A stretch of DNA of 64,000 bases from an uncultured Steroidobacter sp. (GTDB taxonomy: Bacteria; Pseudomonadota; Gammaproteobacteria; Steroidobacterales; Steroidobacteraceae). The position numbers and the translations under genes are program-made. This document shows, piece after piece, positions 24,969 through 34,491 of this stretch (the stretch's first letter is position 1; every line of letters starts with the position of its first letter). The notes below the pieces were generated by a model, which was given only the letters and a program-made list of their open reading frames with translations, had not been told where the DNA came from and did no database searches. The stretch covers positions 186,001 through 250,000 of the forward strand of contig CALMII010000017.1 of assembly GCA_937864115.1 (NCBI GenBank). Reading direction: 5' to 3'.

Positions 24969-26411
24969 CTACGCAGCCGTCTGTTCTTCCGGACCGAACA
25001 CGGATTTCACTTCGAGAAATTCCTCGAAGCCGAACGCGCCCCACTCGCGGCCGAGACCCGACTGCTTGTAGCCGCCGAATGAGCCGGTCATGTCGAGGTT
25101 CGCGCCGTTGATGTGGACGTTGCCGGCGCGGATGCGCGCGCCAACGCGGCGCGCCTGCTCCGCATTCGGTCCGTACACGTAGGCCGACAGGCCATACGGC
25201 GTGTCGTTGGCGATGCGGATCGCTTCTTCTTCCGAGTCGTACGGCAGGATGCACAGCACCGGGCCGAAGATTTCCTCGCGCGCGATCGTCATGGCGTTCG
25301 AGACATTGCTGAAGATCGTCGGCTGCGTGTAGTAGCCGCGCTCCAGGCCCGCCGGGCGGCCGGGTCCGCCGCACAGGAGTTTCGCGCCCTCCTGCACTCC
25401 TTTCTCGATCAGGCCCTGCACGCGTCGCCATTGCATTTCGCTCGCCTGCGGGCCGACGGCCGTCGTCGCATCGGCGGGATCGCCGACCTTGATCGTGGCA
25501 ACGACCGCAGTCGCAATCGCTTCGACCTGCGCCAATTGCTCGCGCGGTACGAGCATGCGCGATGGCGCGTTACAGCTCTGGCCGGTGTTGTTCATCATGA
25601 GCACGACGCCATGACCGACGGCGGCTTCGAGCGGCGCGCCGTCGAGGATGAGGTTGGGCGACTTGCCGCCCAGTTCGAGCGCCACTTTCTTGACCGTGTC
25701 GGCCGCCGCCTTGTCGACGAGGATGCCGGCGCGCGTCGAGCCGGTGAACGACACCATGTCGATGCCCGGATGCGAGGCGATGGCGGCGCCGACGGTCGGA
25801 CCGTCGCCGTCGACGAGATTGAAGACGCCCTTGGGCACGCCTGCTTCATGAAGGATTTCCGCGATCACGTGCGCGGAGAACGGTGCGATCTCGCTCGGCT
25901 TCAGCACCATCGTGCATCCCGCGGCGAGCGCCGGCGCGATCTTGCAGGCGATCTGATTCGCCGGCCAGTTCCACGGAGTGATCAGGCCGCACACACCGAC
26001 AGGTTCGCGCACGATGCGTGTCGCACCCTGCCGCTTCTCGAATTCGAAATCCTTGAGTACGCCGAGCGCGACCATGAAGTGTCCGAGGCCGGAAGGTGCC
26101 TGCAACGGCTTCGCCACCTTTTCGAGCGGCGCGCCCATTTCTTCAGAGATCGCCAGTGCGAGATCGCCGAGGCGACGCTGGTACGCTTCGATGACTCGCT
26201 GGAGCAGGGCCATGCGCTCTTCGCGCGTGGTTCGGGAGAACGTCTCGAATGCGCGCTGGGCCGCCGCGACGGCGCGATCGACGTCGGGGGCGCCGCCGAG
26301 TGAAATCGCGCCCGCCTTCTGCTCGGTCGCCGGATTGATGACGTCGAGCGTGCGTGGCTCGATCGGATCGACCCACTCGCCGTCGATGTAGAACTTCAGG
26401 TAGTTGCGCAT
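24969..26411 (-). CDS. NAD(P)-dependent aldehyde dehydrogenase
   Basis: Oxidises an aldehyde to the acid in the cytoplasm. At 480 residues it has normal length for the ALDH superfamily. The cofactor region is TPWNWPANQIACK, the catalytic Glu lies in LELGGKSPNLI, and the catalytic Cys in NTGQSCNAPSRM; EEIFGPVL is also present. It is the last gene of a minus-strand run: two thiamine-diphosphate enzymes, an SDR, a REP doublet, then this gene. The TPP lyases could generate aldehydes that this enzyme oxidises. The natural substrate is not evident. Confidence 0.95.
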   Translation of the reverse strand: MRNYLKFYIDGEWVDPIEPRTLDVINPATEQKAGAISLGGAPDVDRAVAAAQRAFETFSRTTREERMALLQRVIEAYQRRLGDLALAISEEMGAPLEKVAKPLQAPSGLGHFMVALGVLKDFEFEKRQGATRIVREPVGVCGLITPWNWPANQIACKIAPALAAGCTMVLKPSEIAPFSAHVIAEILHEAGVPKGVFNLVDGDGPTVGAAIASHPGIDMVSFTGSTRAGILVDKAAADTVKKVALELGGKSPNLILDGAPLEAAVGHGVVLMMNNTGQSCNAPSRMLVPREQLAQVEAIATAVVATIKVGDPADATTAVGPQASEMQWRRVQGLIEKGVQEGAKLLCGGPGRPAGLERGYYTQPTIFSNVSNAMTIAREEIFGPVLCILPYDSEEEAIRIANDTPYGLSAYVYGPNAEQARRVGARIRAGNVHINGANLDMTGSFGGYKQSGLGREWGAFGFEEFLEVKSVFGPEEQTAA

Positions 26412-26443
26412 GTCGTCCCCCTCGAAAAGCTGAGATTACGAGC

Positions 26444-26504
26444 CCTGTGGGGCCGGCTTCAGCCGGCCTGAAAGAAGTCAGGCTGAAGCCTGACCTACAG
26501 AAGA
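26444..26504. repeat. REP-like hairpin doublet, copy 6
   Basis: CCTGTGGG border, GGCCGGCT-TC-AGCCGGCC, GTCAGGCT-GA-AGCCTGAC and CCTACAGAAGAA. It lies between the SDR and aldehyde dehydrogenase genes of one operon. The SDR gene reads into it and ends at its second hairpin. Confidence 0.9.
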
Positions 26505-27269
26505 ATCCCGCGCGCCGAGGCGCTCGAGCACTTCCTTGCGAAAGCCGGCGAGGCGGCCGCCATCGACGACGAGCGTCTGGCCGCTGATGTACTTACTCTC
26601 GTCGCTCGCCAGGAAGTGATAGACGCCGACGAGATCGTCGACTTCGGCGATGCGTCCGAGCGCGGAAAGATGTTTCGCCAGCGTGTTGAGCACGTGCGTC
26701 GGCGGCAGCATGGGCGTTCTCACCGGCCCCGGCGCGACGGCGTTGCAGCGAATGCCGCGCAGGCCGAGTTCGACCGCGGCGGTTTTGGTCATGCTGATCA
26801 GCGCCGCCTTGGTGGCGCTGTAGTCGAAGAAGCCTTCGTTCTGCTGCAGGCCGGCGACGGACGCCGTGGTGATGATCGAGCCGCCGTCGTGCATGTGGCG
26901 CGGGCCGTACTTGAGCAGGTAGTACGTGCCGTAGAAATTGAGCGCGACGACGCCGTCGAGAATCGCTTCGTCGGAGTCGGTCAGATGATCGTTGCGTCCC
27001 GGCTTGCCGGCGTTGTGGACCAGCACGTGCAGCTTGCCGATGCGCTCCTCGGCCACCTTGAACGCGTCGAGCACCTGCTCGCGATTGCTCACGTCGGCCG
27101 CTTGAAAGATTGCGCCCGCGTCCAGCACGGCCTGCGGCGGCGCCTTCAGATCCACGACGAGTACGCGCGCGCCCTCGCGAAGGAACCGTTCGCAGACGCC
27201 CAGGCCGATGCCCGAGGCGCCGCCCGTGATGAGGACGCGCTTGTCTTTGAGGCTGAATGGCTGGCTCAT
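26478..27269 (-). CDS. Short-chain dehydrogenase/reductase (SDR)
   Basis: A 263-residue classical SDR. It has the nucleotide-binding TGGASGIGLG, the NAG motif in VHNAGKPG, the catalytic YSATK with an upstream Ser in TTASVAG, and PGPVRTPM. It probably oxidises or reduces a hydroxy/keto substrate of the TPP-enzyme pathway. It starts one base after the stop of the upstream TPP gene. The last eight codons (about SVGQASA then TGA) are encoded by the REP-like element, so the C-terminal tail is repeat-derived and normal SDR homology ends before it. Confidence 0.92.
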   Translation of the reverse strand: MSQPFSLKDKRVLITGGASGIGLGVCERFLREGARVLVVDLKAPPQAVLDAGAIFQAADVSNREQVLDAFKVAEERIGKLHVLVHNAGKPGRNDHLTDSDEAILDGVVALNFYGTYYLLKYGPRHMHDGGSIITTASVAGLQQNEGFFDYSATKAALISMTKTAAVELGLRGIRCNAVAPGPVRTPMLPPTHVLNTLAKHLSALGRIAEVDDLVGVYHFLASDESKYISGQTLVVDGGRLAGFRKEVLERLGARDSSVGQASA

Positions 27270-27270
27270 G

Positions 27271-28980
27271 TCAGTACGTCGGCAGTCGGGAGAACAGTTT
27301 CACGGGCGGCATGGCGTTCGGATCGGCGATCACGTCGAGCACGATGCTCGAATCCGAGCTCATCGCCGCTGCGATCGCGGCAGCAATGTCCTGCGCGCGC
27401 TCGACGCGAATGCCGGGCAGCCCGCACGCCTTCGCGATCGCTGCGTGATCGACCGCCGTGAAGTCGCATACATTGGTGTGCCGTCCGAGCGCCGCATCCT
27501 CGGCATGTTTCTGGTAGCCGAGAATGCCGTTGTTCATCACCGCGACGGCGACCTTGACGCCGTGACGCCGCGCCGTCTCCAGCTCCGACCACACATGGCC
27601 GAAGCCGCCATCGCCGACGACACAGAACACCGGCCGTTCAGGCACGCCGATACGCGCGCCCAGCGCCAGCGGAAATCCCCAGCCGAGCCCTGCCTGGCCG
27701 CGCGGCGTGATGAAGCGCCGGTGGCCGGTGGCGGTCAGGAAGTTAGCGACCCAGATCGAAGAGAAGCTCGCATCGGCGACGACGATGTGATCGTCCGCGA
27801 GCTGCTTCTCCAGTTCCGCCATGAAGCGTTCGGGGCGAATGGGCGAGGCATCGGAGCGCGTGACCTCGGCGATTTCCTCGCGATGCTGCAGCTTCGCCGA
27901 TGCAATGAACCCGGCGACGCGCGAACGCGCACTGCGGCGCTTCGCCAGATCCTGCACCGTCATGGCGGTGTTCAATGCCTGCAACGTCAGTTTCGCGTCG
28001 CCATTGAGACGCACGGCCTCGTAGTTGCGGCCGATCTCCGCCGGATCGATGTCGATGTGAATGTAAGTCGCGTTCTTCGGCAGCAGCGTCCACGAATCGG
28101 TGCCGTTCTGATTCGTGCGATTGCCGACCAGCAGGATGACGTCGGCTTCCGTGATCAGCGGCTTGGCGAACTTCGTCATGCCGCGCGCCGCCATGTAGTA
28201 GCCGATGACGCCGAGCGACAGCGGATGCGTTTCATCGACGGCGCCCTTGCCCATGGTGCTGGTCGCCACCGGCAGATGTGCCAGTTCCTGCAGCGCGCGC
28301 AGTTCGGCCTGCGCCTGCGAACCGATCACGCCGCCGCCGGCGTAGATGATCGGTGACTCGGCGTTCGCCAGCAGGCGCGCCGCTTCTTCGATGCTGCGCG
28401 GATCAGCCTGCGTGCGGTCGAGCGGATAGCGACCGAGATTCGCCTTGCGCGAGGACGCCGGCTGCGCTTCGCGTTCAGCCAGCAGCTCCATCGAAATCAG
28501 CAGTACGGCGGGACCCGGGCGACCGGAGGCCGCCGCGGCGAATGCCATGTCGACGTAGTCCTCGATGCGATCGGCGGTCGTGATCCGTCTGATCCACTTC
28601 GACACGCCCTTGAACAGTTCGAGCTGGTCCAGCTCCTGGAACGCGTTGCGATCCTGATGATTCGGACCGACGTCCTGCACCAGCGCGACGATCGGAATCG
28701 ATGCGGACAGGCATTCCGCTAGTCCTGCGACGAGCAATGTCGCCGCGGGCCCGTTCTGCGCAGTCACCACCGGCACACGCCCGGTCGCACGCGCATAGCC
28801 ATCTGCCATGTACGCCCCGGCGTTCTCCTGCCGATAGCCGATCTGGCGGATACCCAGATCTTCGGCAGCGAGCGTCAGCCCCGGCGGATTGCTCTGCCCG
28901 AACAGGTACTGCACGCCATGTCGCTGCAGCACGCGGGCGAAGCGCTGCGGCGGACGCAGCAGCAATGCGTCCTCGCTCAT
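27271..28980 (-). CDS. Thiamine-diphosphate-dependent lyase/decarboxylase (paralogue B)
   Basis: A 569-residue member of the acetolactate synthase / benzoylformate decarboxylase / 2-hydroxyacyl-CoA lyase superfamily, with three domains (PYR about 1-180, central about 190-330, PP about 370-560). The cofactor-activating Glu is in YRQENAGAYMADGYARATG. The metal motif is canonical: GDG then MNN 25-27 residues later. No FAD or regulatory signature fixes the reaction. The frame is open upstream, but ATG 28980 overlaps the stop of the preceding paralogue (ATGA) and matches the start of homology. The two adjacent paralogues may be separate enzymes or a hetero-oligomer. Confidence 0.88.
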   Translation of the reverse strand: MSEDALLLRPPQRFARVLQRHGVQYLFGQSNPPGLTLAAEDLGIRQIGYRQENAGAYMADGYARATGRVPVVTAQNGPAATLLVAGLAECLSASIPIVALVQDVGPNHQDRNAFQELDQLELFKGVSKWIRRITTADRIEDYVDMAFAAAASGRPGPAVLLISMELLAEREAQPASSRKANLGRYPLDRTQADPRSIEEAARLLANAESPIIYAGGGVIGSQAQAELRALQELAHLPVATSTMGKGAVDETHPLSLGVIGYYMAARGMTKFAKPLITEADVILLVGNRTNQNGTDSWTLLPKNATYIHIDIDPAEIGRNYEAVRLNGDAKLTLQALNTAMTVQDLAKRRSARSRVAGFIASAKLQHREEIAEVTRSDASPIRPERFMAELEKQLADDHIVVADASFSSIWVANFLTATGHRRFITPRGQAGLGWGFPLALGARIGVPERPVFCVVGDGGFGHVWSELETARRHGVKVAVAVMNNGILGYQKHAEDAALGRHTNVCDFTAVDHAAIAKACGLPGIRVERAQDIAAAIAAAMSSDSSIVLDVIADPNAMPPVKLFSRLPTY

Positions 28981-30683
28981 GGCTGCGGCCCGAAGTACAC
29001 CTCGAAGAAGCGCCCGCCGATCGCGGACGGCATCGCAAGATTGGCCTCGACGCTGGTGCGAACACAGACGAGCGCCGGACCGACGTGCGCGCGGGCACGT
29101 TCGAGTGCGGGCGCGAGATCCGCGATCGCTTCGACGTACTCGCCGTGCGCGCCGATACCTTGTGCGATCCGATCCCAGCGCACCTCGCCCATGCCGACGC
29201 CGAACGTCTTGCCCCAGCGCGCCATCTCGTTGGGAATCTCCATGGCCCACTGGCCATCGGCCATGACGACCACGGTGAGCTTGAGTCCCTCGCGCACCGC
29301 CGACTGCAATTCCATGATGTTGAAACCCGCGGCGCCATCACCCGTGATGCACACAACCTCGCGCGACGGCGCACCGAGCTTCGCGCCCAGCGCGACCGGA
29401 ATGCCGACGCCAAGCATGCCGAGTTCGAGAATGCCGTGATACGACGACGGCCGCGTCGACGGCAGCGCGAGCCCCGCCCACAACGAGGTCATGCCGCCGT
29501 CGGTGCAGTACACCGCGTCTTTTCCGAACACCGCACCGACCGCACCGAAGGCCTGCGCCGGATGCACACCCTGGCCACTCCATGCGGCGATCGGCGCCTT
29601 GAGCTGTTCGATCCACGCAGCATATTCAGTACGTCGTGCGGCGACGTCGGTGCGCGCCTTGCTCGCGATGGCGCGGCCACGCAGCTTGTCGGCCAGACCT
29701 TCGAGCGTCGCCTTCGCATCGGCGACGATGCCGAGCGCCACGGGACGCGACACACCGATATGGCGCGCGTCCACGTCGACGTGAATGAGCTGGCACCTGG
29801 TCGCATCGCCCCAGTACTTGTCGAAGGGCACGTCGAGATTGCCGAGACGCGAACCCACCACGAGCAGCACGTCGGCATTGCGACGCAGTTCGTCCGCCGC
29901 CGCGCTCTGCGACAGGAAGCACAGCGGATGTTCGTGCGGCATGACGCTGCGGCCGGCGAGCGAGGGAATCACGGGACAACCGATCAGCTCGGCCAGTTCG
30001 ATCAGCGCCGCGTTGGCGCCCGAGCGATCGACGCCGCAGCCTGCGAACACGACCGGCGCCTTCGCCGCGGCAAGCAGATCGGCAGCCGCGGCAAGTTGCG
30101 CATCGGACGGTTGCGGCGCGGCGGCGCGTCCTGCGGAGCGCGCATAGATCGGTGCGGCGGCGGGATCGCCCGTCGTGTACAGCACCGGCCCCGGAATTTC
30201 GAGCTGCACCGGACCGGGCCGACCGGCCCAGATCTCGCGGAACGCCGTGCGCACGAGTTCGGGAATGCGCGACCACTCGAACACGGGCGCGCCCCACTTC
30301 ACCGCGGGCTTGAACAGATCGAGCTGATCCTGGCCCTGGAACGTGGCCGGCGTCGATGGATAGACGATTCCCATGCGATGCTGCGACGTGATCGCGAGCA
30401 CCGGCACGCCCTCGTGCCGTGCCGTCACGACGCCGGGAATCAGGTTCGCGGAACCGGGGCCGGGATTGCCCAGCACCACCGCCACCTGGCCGGTCGTCTT
30501 GTAAAGCCCTTCGGCCATGTGCACCGCAGCGGCTTCATGACGAACCGGCACGAAGCGGATATCGTGGGCTTCCATCGCCGCCAGCAGCGGATCGATTTCC
30601 GGGCACGGCAGACCGAAGACGAAGCGCACGCCCTCGTTCGCAAGAGCGCGGGCCAGCAGCTCGCCGCCAGTGATTTGGTTCAT
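28977..30683 (-). CDS. Thiamine-diphosphate-dependent lyase/decarboxylase (paralogue A)
   Basis: A 568-residue homologue of the preceding superfamily, first in the operon. The activating Glu is in VRHEAAAVHMAEGLYKTTG. The metal motif reads GDG followed 26 residues later by ADG, where most relatives, including the neighbour, have NNG; the usual Asn ligand is replaced by Asp, which could still bind metal. The closest general annotations are acetolactate-synthase-like or benzoylformate-decarboxylase-like; the substrate is unknown. ATG 30683 has GGAGG about eleven bases upstream; the longer frame is not supported. It is divergent from the zinc alcohol dehydrogenase, with 112 bp between them. Confidence 0.87.
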   Translation of the reverse strand: MNQITGGELLARALANEGVRFVFGLPCPEIDPLLAAMEAHDIRFVPVRHEAAAVHMAEGLYKTTGQVAVVLGNPGPGSANLIPGVVTARHEGVPVLAITSQHRMGIVYPSTPATFQGQDQLDLFKPAVKWGAPVFEWSRIPELVRTAFREIWAGRPGPVQLEIPGPVLYTTGDPAAAPIYARSAGRAAAPQPSDAQLAAAADLLAAAKAPVVFAGCGVDRSGANAALIELAELIGCPVIPSLAGRSVMPHEHPLCFLSQSAAADELRRNADVLLVVGSRLGNLDVPFDKYWGDATRCQLIHVDVDARHIGVSRPVALGIVADAKATLEGLADKLRGRAIASKARTDVAARRTEYAAWIEQLKAPIAAWSGQGVHPAQAFGAVGAVFGKDAVYCTDGGMTSLWAGLALPSTRPSSYHGILELGMLGVGIPVALGAKLGAPSREVVCITGDGAAGFNIMELQSAVREGLKLTVVVMADGQWAMEIPNEMARWGKTFGVGMGEVRWDRIAQGIGAHGEYVEAIADLAPALERARAHVGPALVCVRTSVEANLAMPSAIGGRFFEVYFGPQP

Positions 30684-30795
30684 CGGACATTCGCCTCCAC
30701 GTTGCAGTGACCAAAAGTCTGGCAGCGAAGGGGGACGCGCCACCCCATCCCATTGGGAGGGGGACGGTGCGTCGCGCAGGCGCGATGCTTTCGTC

Positions 30796-31812
30796 ATGAA
30801 AGCCATCGTCTATCAGGGTCCGCATGCGCGGCTCGCCGTCGCAGATGTGCCGATGCCACGCGCCGCGGCCGGCGAACTCGTCTTCAAGGTGGGTGCCTGC
30901 GGCATCTGCGCTTCCGATCTGCATGCGGCCGAAGTCGGGTTATGCCCGCCGGGCGTCGTGTTCGGACATGAGTACGCGGGTGAAGTGATCGAAGTCGGCG
31001 CCGGTGTGTCGGGCTGGCAACCGGGCGATCGACTCGTCGCCCTGCCCGGCCGTCCGTGCGGCACCTGCGCGGCATGCAGCGACGGCCGCACGCATCAATG
31101 CGCCAGCTTCGTGCCGCAGGGTTTCGATCCGCGCATGCCGGGCGCGTATGCCGAGTACTCCACTGCGATGGCGGGTATGGCGATCAAGATCCCCGCCTCG
31201 CTCAGTGATCGCGATGCGGCGGTCGTCGAACCGCTGGCCGTTGGGCTCGGCGCGTGGCGATCGGCGGCATTGCCCGCGGGTGCAAGCGTGCTGGTGATCG
31301 GCGCGGGCGTCATCGGTCTGTCGGTCGCGAAGTGGGCGCGCTTCTTCGGCGCCGGCGATGTTGCGATCAGTGAACTGTTGCCGGCGCGGCTCGAACGCGC
31401 GCGTCGCATGAATGTCGGGCTCGTGATCGATGGCTCGATTGCCAGCGATCCGGTCGCGGAATTCCAGAAGCAGACAGGCCGTGCACCGACGGTGATCTTC
31501 GAGTGCGTGGGCCGTCCGATGGTGCAGCGTCTCATCGACATCGCGCCGGCGGGTACACAGCTGGTGCTCGTCGGCACCGGAATGCAACCCGAGCAGTTCA
31601 CCGTGCTGTCCGCGGCGCTCAAGCGTCTGCGCATGACGTTCGTCATCGGCTATGAACCGGCGGATTTTCCCTTCGTGCTGCGCATGCTCGACGCCGGACG
31701 CATCGGCGTCGACGGTCTCGTCACCGCGACGACGTCGCTGGCGGACGTGCCAGACGTCTTCGCGCGGCTGCAGCAGCCGAACGATCACTGCAAAGTCCTC
31801 ATCACGCCCTGA
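30796..31812 (+). CDS. Zinc-dependent alcohol/polyol dehydrogenase (MDR family)
   Basis: A 338-residue medium-chain dehydrogenase. Catalytic zinc ligands are Cys and Asp in GACGICASDLHA, and GHEYAG. The structural-zinc loop is represented by CGTCAACSDGRTHQC, and the Rossmann motif by VIGAGVIGLSVAKWA. It likely oxidises a secondary alcohol or polyol. It is divergent from the TPP-enzyme operon. GC-rich hairpins (30729-30769 and about 31845-31895) flank the gene on both sides and look related to each other. ATG 30796 is the first that fits family homology (MKAIVYQGPH). Confidence 0.92.
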   Translation: MKAIVYQGPHARLAVADVPMPRAAAGELVFKVGACGICASDLHAAEVGLCPPGVVFGHEYAGEVIEVGAGVSGWQPGDRLVALPGRPCGTCAACSDGRTHQCASFVPQGFDPRMPGAYAEYSTAMAGMAIKIPASLSDRDAAVVEPLAVGLGAWRSAALPAGASVLVIGAGVIGLSVAKWARFFGAGDVAISELLPARLERARRMNVGLVIDGSIASDPVAEFQKQTGRAPTVIFECVGRPMVQRLIDIAPAGTQLVLVGTGMQPEQFTVLSAALKRLRMTFVIGYEPADFPFVLRMLDAGRIGVDGLVTATTSLADVPDVFARLQQPNDHCKVLITP

Positions 31813-31989
31813 CCGTCTTCGCGCTGTTGCTTCTTCGCCTCATGCATCCCCCTTCCGATGGGAGGGGATGACCCCGCCCCCGTCTGGGGGAGGATCGGTG
31901 CCAGGCGTGCGCGTGGGGGCGCAAGACCGCTTGTGACTGCGGCGCACGTCCGAGAAGTGACAGAACCAATGATCCGGAGGACGTGAAGC

Positions 31990-34470
31990 ATGCGCGGGAA
32001 TTCCAATCGCACTCGACACATCGCCAGCCTGCTGGGCGCCACGCTCGCCACCAGCACGTGGATGGCAGCCGCGCAGGACACCGGCGCGCTCGAGGAAATC
32101 ATCGTGACGGCCACCAAGCGCGAGCAGACGCTGCAGGACGTGCCGATCTCCGTGGCGGTCACGCCCGCCGCCGTGCTGGAGCAGGCACAGATCCGCGATC
32201 TCATCGATCTTCAGTCGGTGGTGCCGTCGCTCAAGGTTTCGCAGCTCAATGCCGTCGGCCAGACGAACTTCATCATTCGCGGCTTCGGCAACGGCGCCGG
32301 CAACGACGGCATCGAAAGCTCGGTGGGCGTCTTCATCGATGGCGTGTATCGCTCGCGCAGCGCCGCTGCCCTCGACGATCTGCCGGAAGTCGAGCGCATC
32401 GAAGTGCTGCGCGGTCCGCAGTCGACGCTGTTCGGCAAGAACGTGTCGGCGGGCGCGATCAGCATCGTGACCAGGAAGCCGGAAAGCGAGTTCGGCGGTT
32501 CGGCCGAAGTCGGCTTCGGCAATTACGATTCGAAGTACGCGAAGGCGTCCATCACCGGTCCGATCGGCGACACCCTGGCCTTCCGCCTGTCCGGCAACAT
32601 CAACCAGCGCGATGGTTATCTGGAGAACTCGACCACCGGCAACGACGTGAACGACCGCGACCGCTGGGCGGTGCGCGGCGATGTGCTGTGGACGCCGACC
32701 GATGCAGTGTCACTGCGCGTCATTGCCGACTACAGCGAGATCAACGAGGTCTGCTGCGGCGTGGTCCAGCTTCGCAACGGCCCGGCCTCGCAGGTCATCG
32801 GCGCGCCGACGTCGGTCGGCGGCATGGGCAGGCCGATCGACGATCCCGCGACCCTGTTCGACGGCAACATCGTCTTCAACACCGACCCGGCGAACGCACT
32901 GAGCGGCAGAGGCATCTCGGCGCAGCTCGACTGGGAATTCGGCGCAGCGACGCTCACCTCGATCACGGCGTGGCGAAACCAGAAGAACCAGTCCTATCAG
33001 GACGTGGACTTCACCGGCGCCGACATCGTCAACAAGGATCAGGCCAACGACATTTCCACGTTCACGCAGGAACTGCGCCTGGCATCGAGCGGCGAAGGCC
33101 GCGTCGACTGGCTGCTCGGCGCGTTCTTCCAGGATGAATCCCTCGACACGGGCGTCGACACGATCTACGCAGGCGACATCCGCGGCTACGCCGATCGACT
33201 GAGCGGACCGTCGGCGAACTCACCCGGCATGTCGAACCTGCAGTTCTTCGAATACCTCCAGGGACTCGTGACGCCGCAGATCGTGCCGGGACAGACGTAC
33301 TTCCAGCCCGGACAGGGAATCTCCGATCACTACGCGATGGATCAGCGCTCGTACTCGGTCTTCAGCCAGGTGGATTTCCACGTGACCGACCGCTTCACGC
33401 TGACGGGCGGCCTCGCCTATCTCGACGATCGCAAGGAGGCCCGTTCGAACGTGGTGATGAACGAGCCGTTCTCCGCCCTCGATCTGCAGAACGTGCCGCA
33501 GCTGCCGTATCTCGGACTGCCGGCCAATGCCTTCGCAGCGCTCGGTGGACTGCAGTTCTTCTATGGCAATACCGCCAACCACGGCCCGGTGAATTATCCG
33601 AACGCCAACGAATCCGGCGTGCTGGAAGGCGACAAGCTCACCTACGCCGTGCGTGCGGCGTATGACTTCGGCGCGTTCAACGCGTACGCGAGCTACTCGA
33701 CCGGCTGGAAGGCCGGCGCGTACAACCTCTCGAGCGACAGCCGTCCGCCCGACGTCAACGGCGTCGGCCGCAGCGCCGGGCCGGAAGACGTCGAGGTCTA
33801 CGAGATCGGACTCAAGGCGACCTTCAACAACGGCTACCTGAACGTTGCGGTGTTCGATCAGTCGATCGACGGCTTCCAGTCGAATGCGTACACCGGCACG
33901 GGCTACAACCTGGTGAACGCGGGCGAGGAATCGGTGAAGGGCGTCGAGATCGACCTGTCCTACGCGCCGACGAACTGGCTCGCGCTGACGGCGGCCGCCA
34001 CGTATCTCGATGCGGAGTACGAGTCATTCACGCAAGCCGCCTGCGTCAGCTACGACACGGTGCGCTGCCCGGTCGATCCGCTGACGGGCCGCATGCCCAA
34101 CTTCCGCGATCTGAGCGGACAGCGCCCTGCCGGCATTCCTGAATGGACCGCCTCGGTGTCCGCGACGCTCTCGCACGAGTTCGGCTCGGACTACACGATG
34201 TTCCTGCGCGGCGAGTACGACTACGTCGACGACACCTGGCTCACGGAAACGACGCCGCCCGACATCTCGACCTGGGGACAGAGCGTCGTCAACGCCAGCA
34301 TCGGCCTCACGAACCAGGCGCAGCAATGGGACATCTCGATCTGGGGACGCAATCTCACGGATGACGAGACCATCGTCGCGTCGTTTCCGACGGTGGCGCA
34401 GGACGGCAGCTACAGCGGGTATTTGTATCCGCCGCGCACGTATGGGTTGACGCTGCGCAAGCGGTTCTGA
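31990..34470 (+). CDS. TonB-dependent receptor
   Basis: An 826-residue outer-membrane receptor. Signal peptide about 1-28 (ending AAA), TonB-box-like LEEIIVTATKREQTLQDVPIS, plug motifs IIRGFGNGAGNDG and IEVLRGPQSTLFGKNVSAGAISIVTRKP, and barrel end GLTLRKRF with terminal Phe. The QDVPISV signature is typical of receptors found beside catabolic genes for sugars, aromatics or terpenoids rather than siderophores. It lies between the TPP/ADH genes and a MalT-like regulator, so it may import the substrate of that pathway (inference). GGAGG occurs about nine bases before the ATG. Confidence 0.93.
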   Translation: MRGNSNRTRHIASLLGATLATSTWMAAAQDTGALEEIIVTATKREQTLQDVPISVAVTPAAVLEQAQIRDLIDLQSVVPSLKVSQLNAVGQTNFIIRGFGNGAGNDGIESSVGVFIDGVYRSRSAAALDDLPEVERIEVLRGPQSTLFGKNVSAGAISIVTRKPESEFGGSAEVGFGNYDSKYAKASITGPIGDTLAFRLSGNINQRDGYLENSTTGNDVNDRDRWAVRGDVLWTPTDAVSLRVIADYSEINEVCCGVVQLRNGPASQVIGAPTSVGGMGRPIDDPATLFDGNIVFNTDPANALSGRGISAQLDWEFGAATLTSITAWRNQKNQSYQDVDFTGADIVNKDQANDISTFTQELRLASSGEGRVDWLLGAFFQDESLDTGVDTIYAGDIRGYADRLSGPSANSPGMSNLQFFEYLQGLVTPQIVPGQTYFQPGQGISDHYAMDQRSYSVFSQVDFHVTDRFTLTGGLAYLDDRKEARSNVVMNEPFSALDLQNVPQLPYLGLPANAFAALGGLQFFYGNTANHGPVNYPNANESGVLEGDKLTYAVRAAYDFGAFNAYASYSTGWKAGAYNLSSDSRPPDVNGVGRSAGPEDVEVYEIGLKATFNNGYLNVAVFDQSIDGFQSNAYTGTGYNLVNAGEESVKGVEIDLSYAPTNWLALTAAATYLDAEYESFTQAACVSYDTVRCPVDPLTGRMPNFRDLSGQRPAGIPEWTASVSATLSHEFGSDYTMFLRGEYDYVDDTWLTETTPPDISTWGQSVVNASIGLTNQAQQWDISIWGRNLTDDETIVASFPTVAQDGSYSGYLYPPRTYGLTLRKRF

Positions 34471-34491
34471 ATCGGAAGGTGTTTTTTTCCT

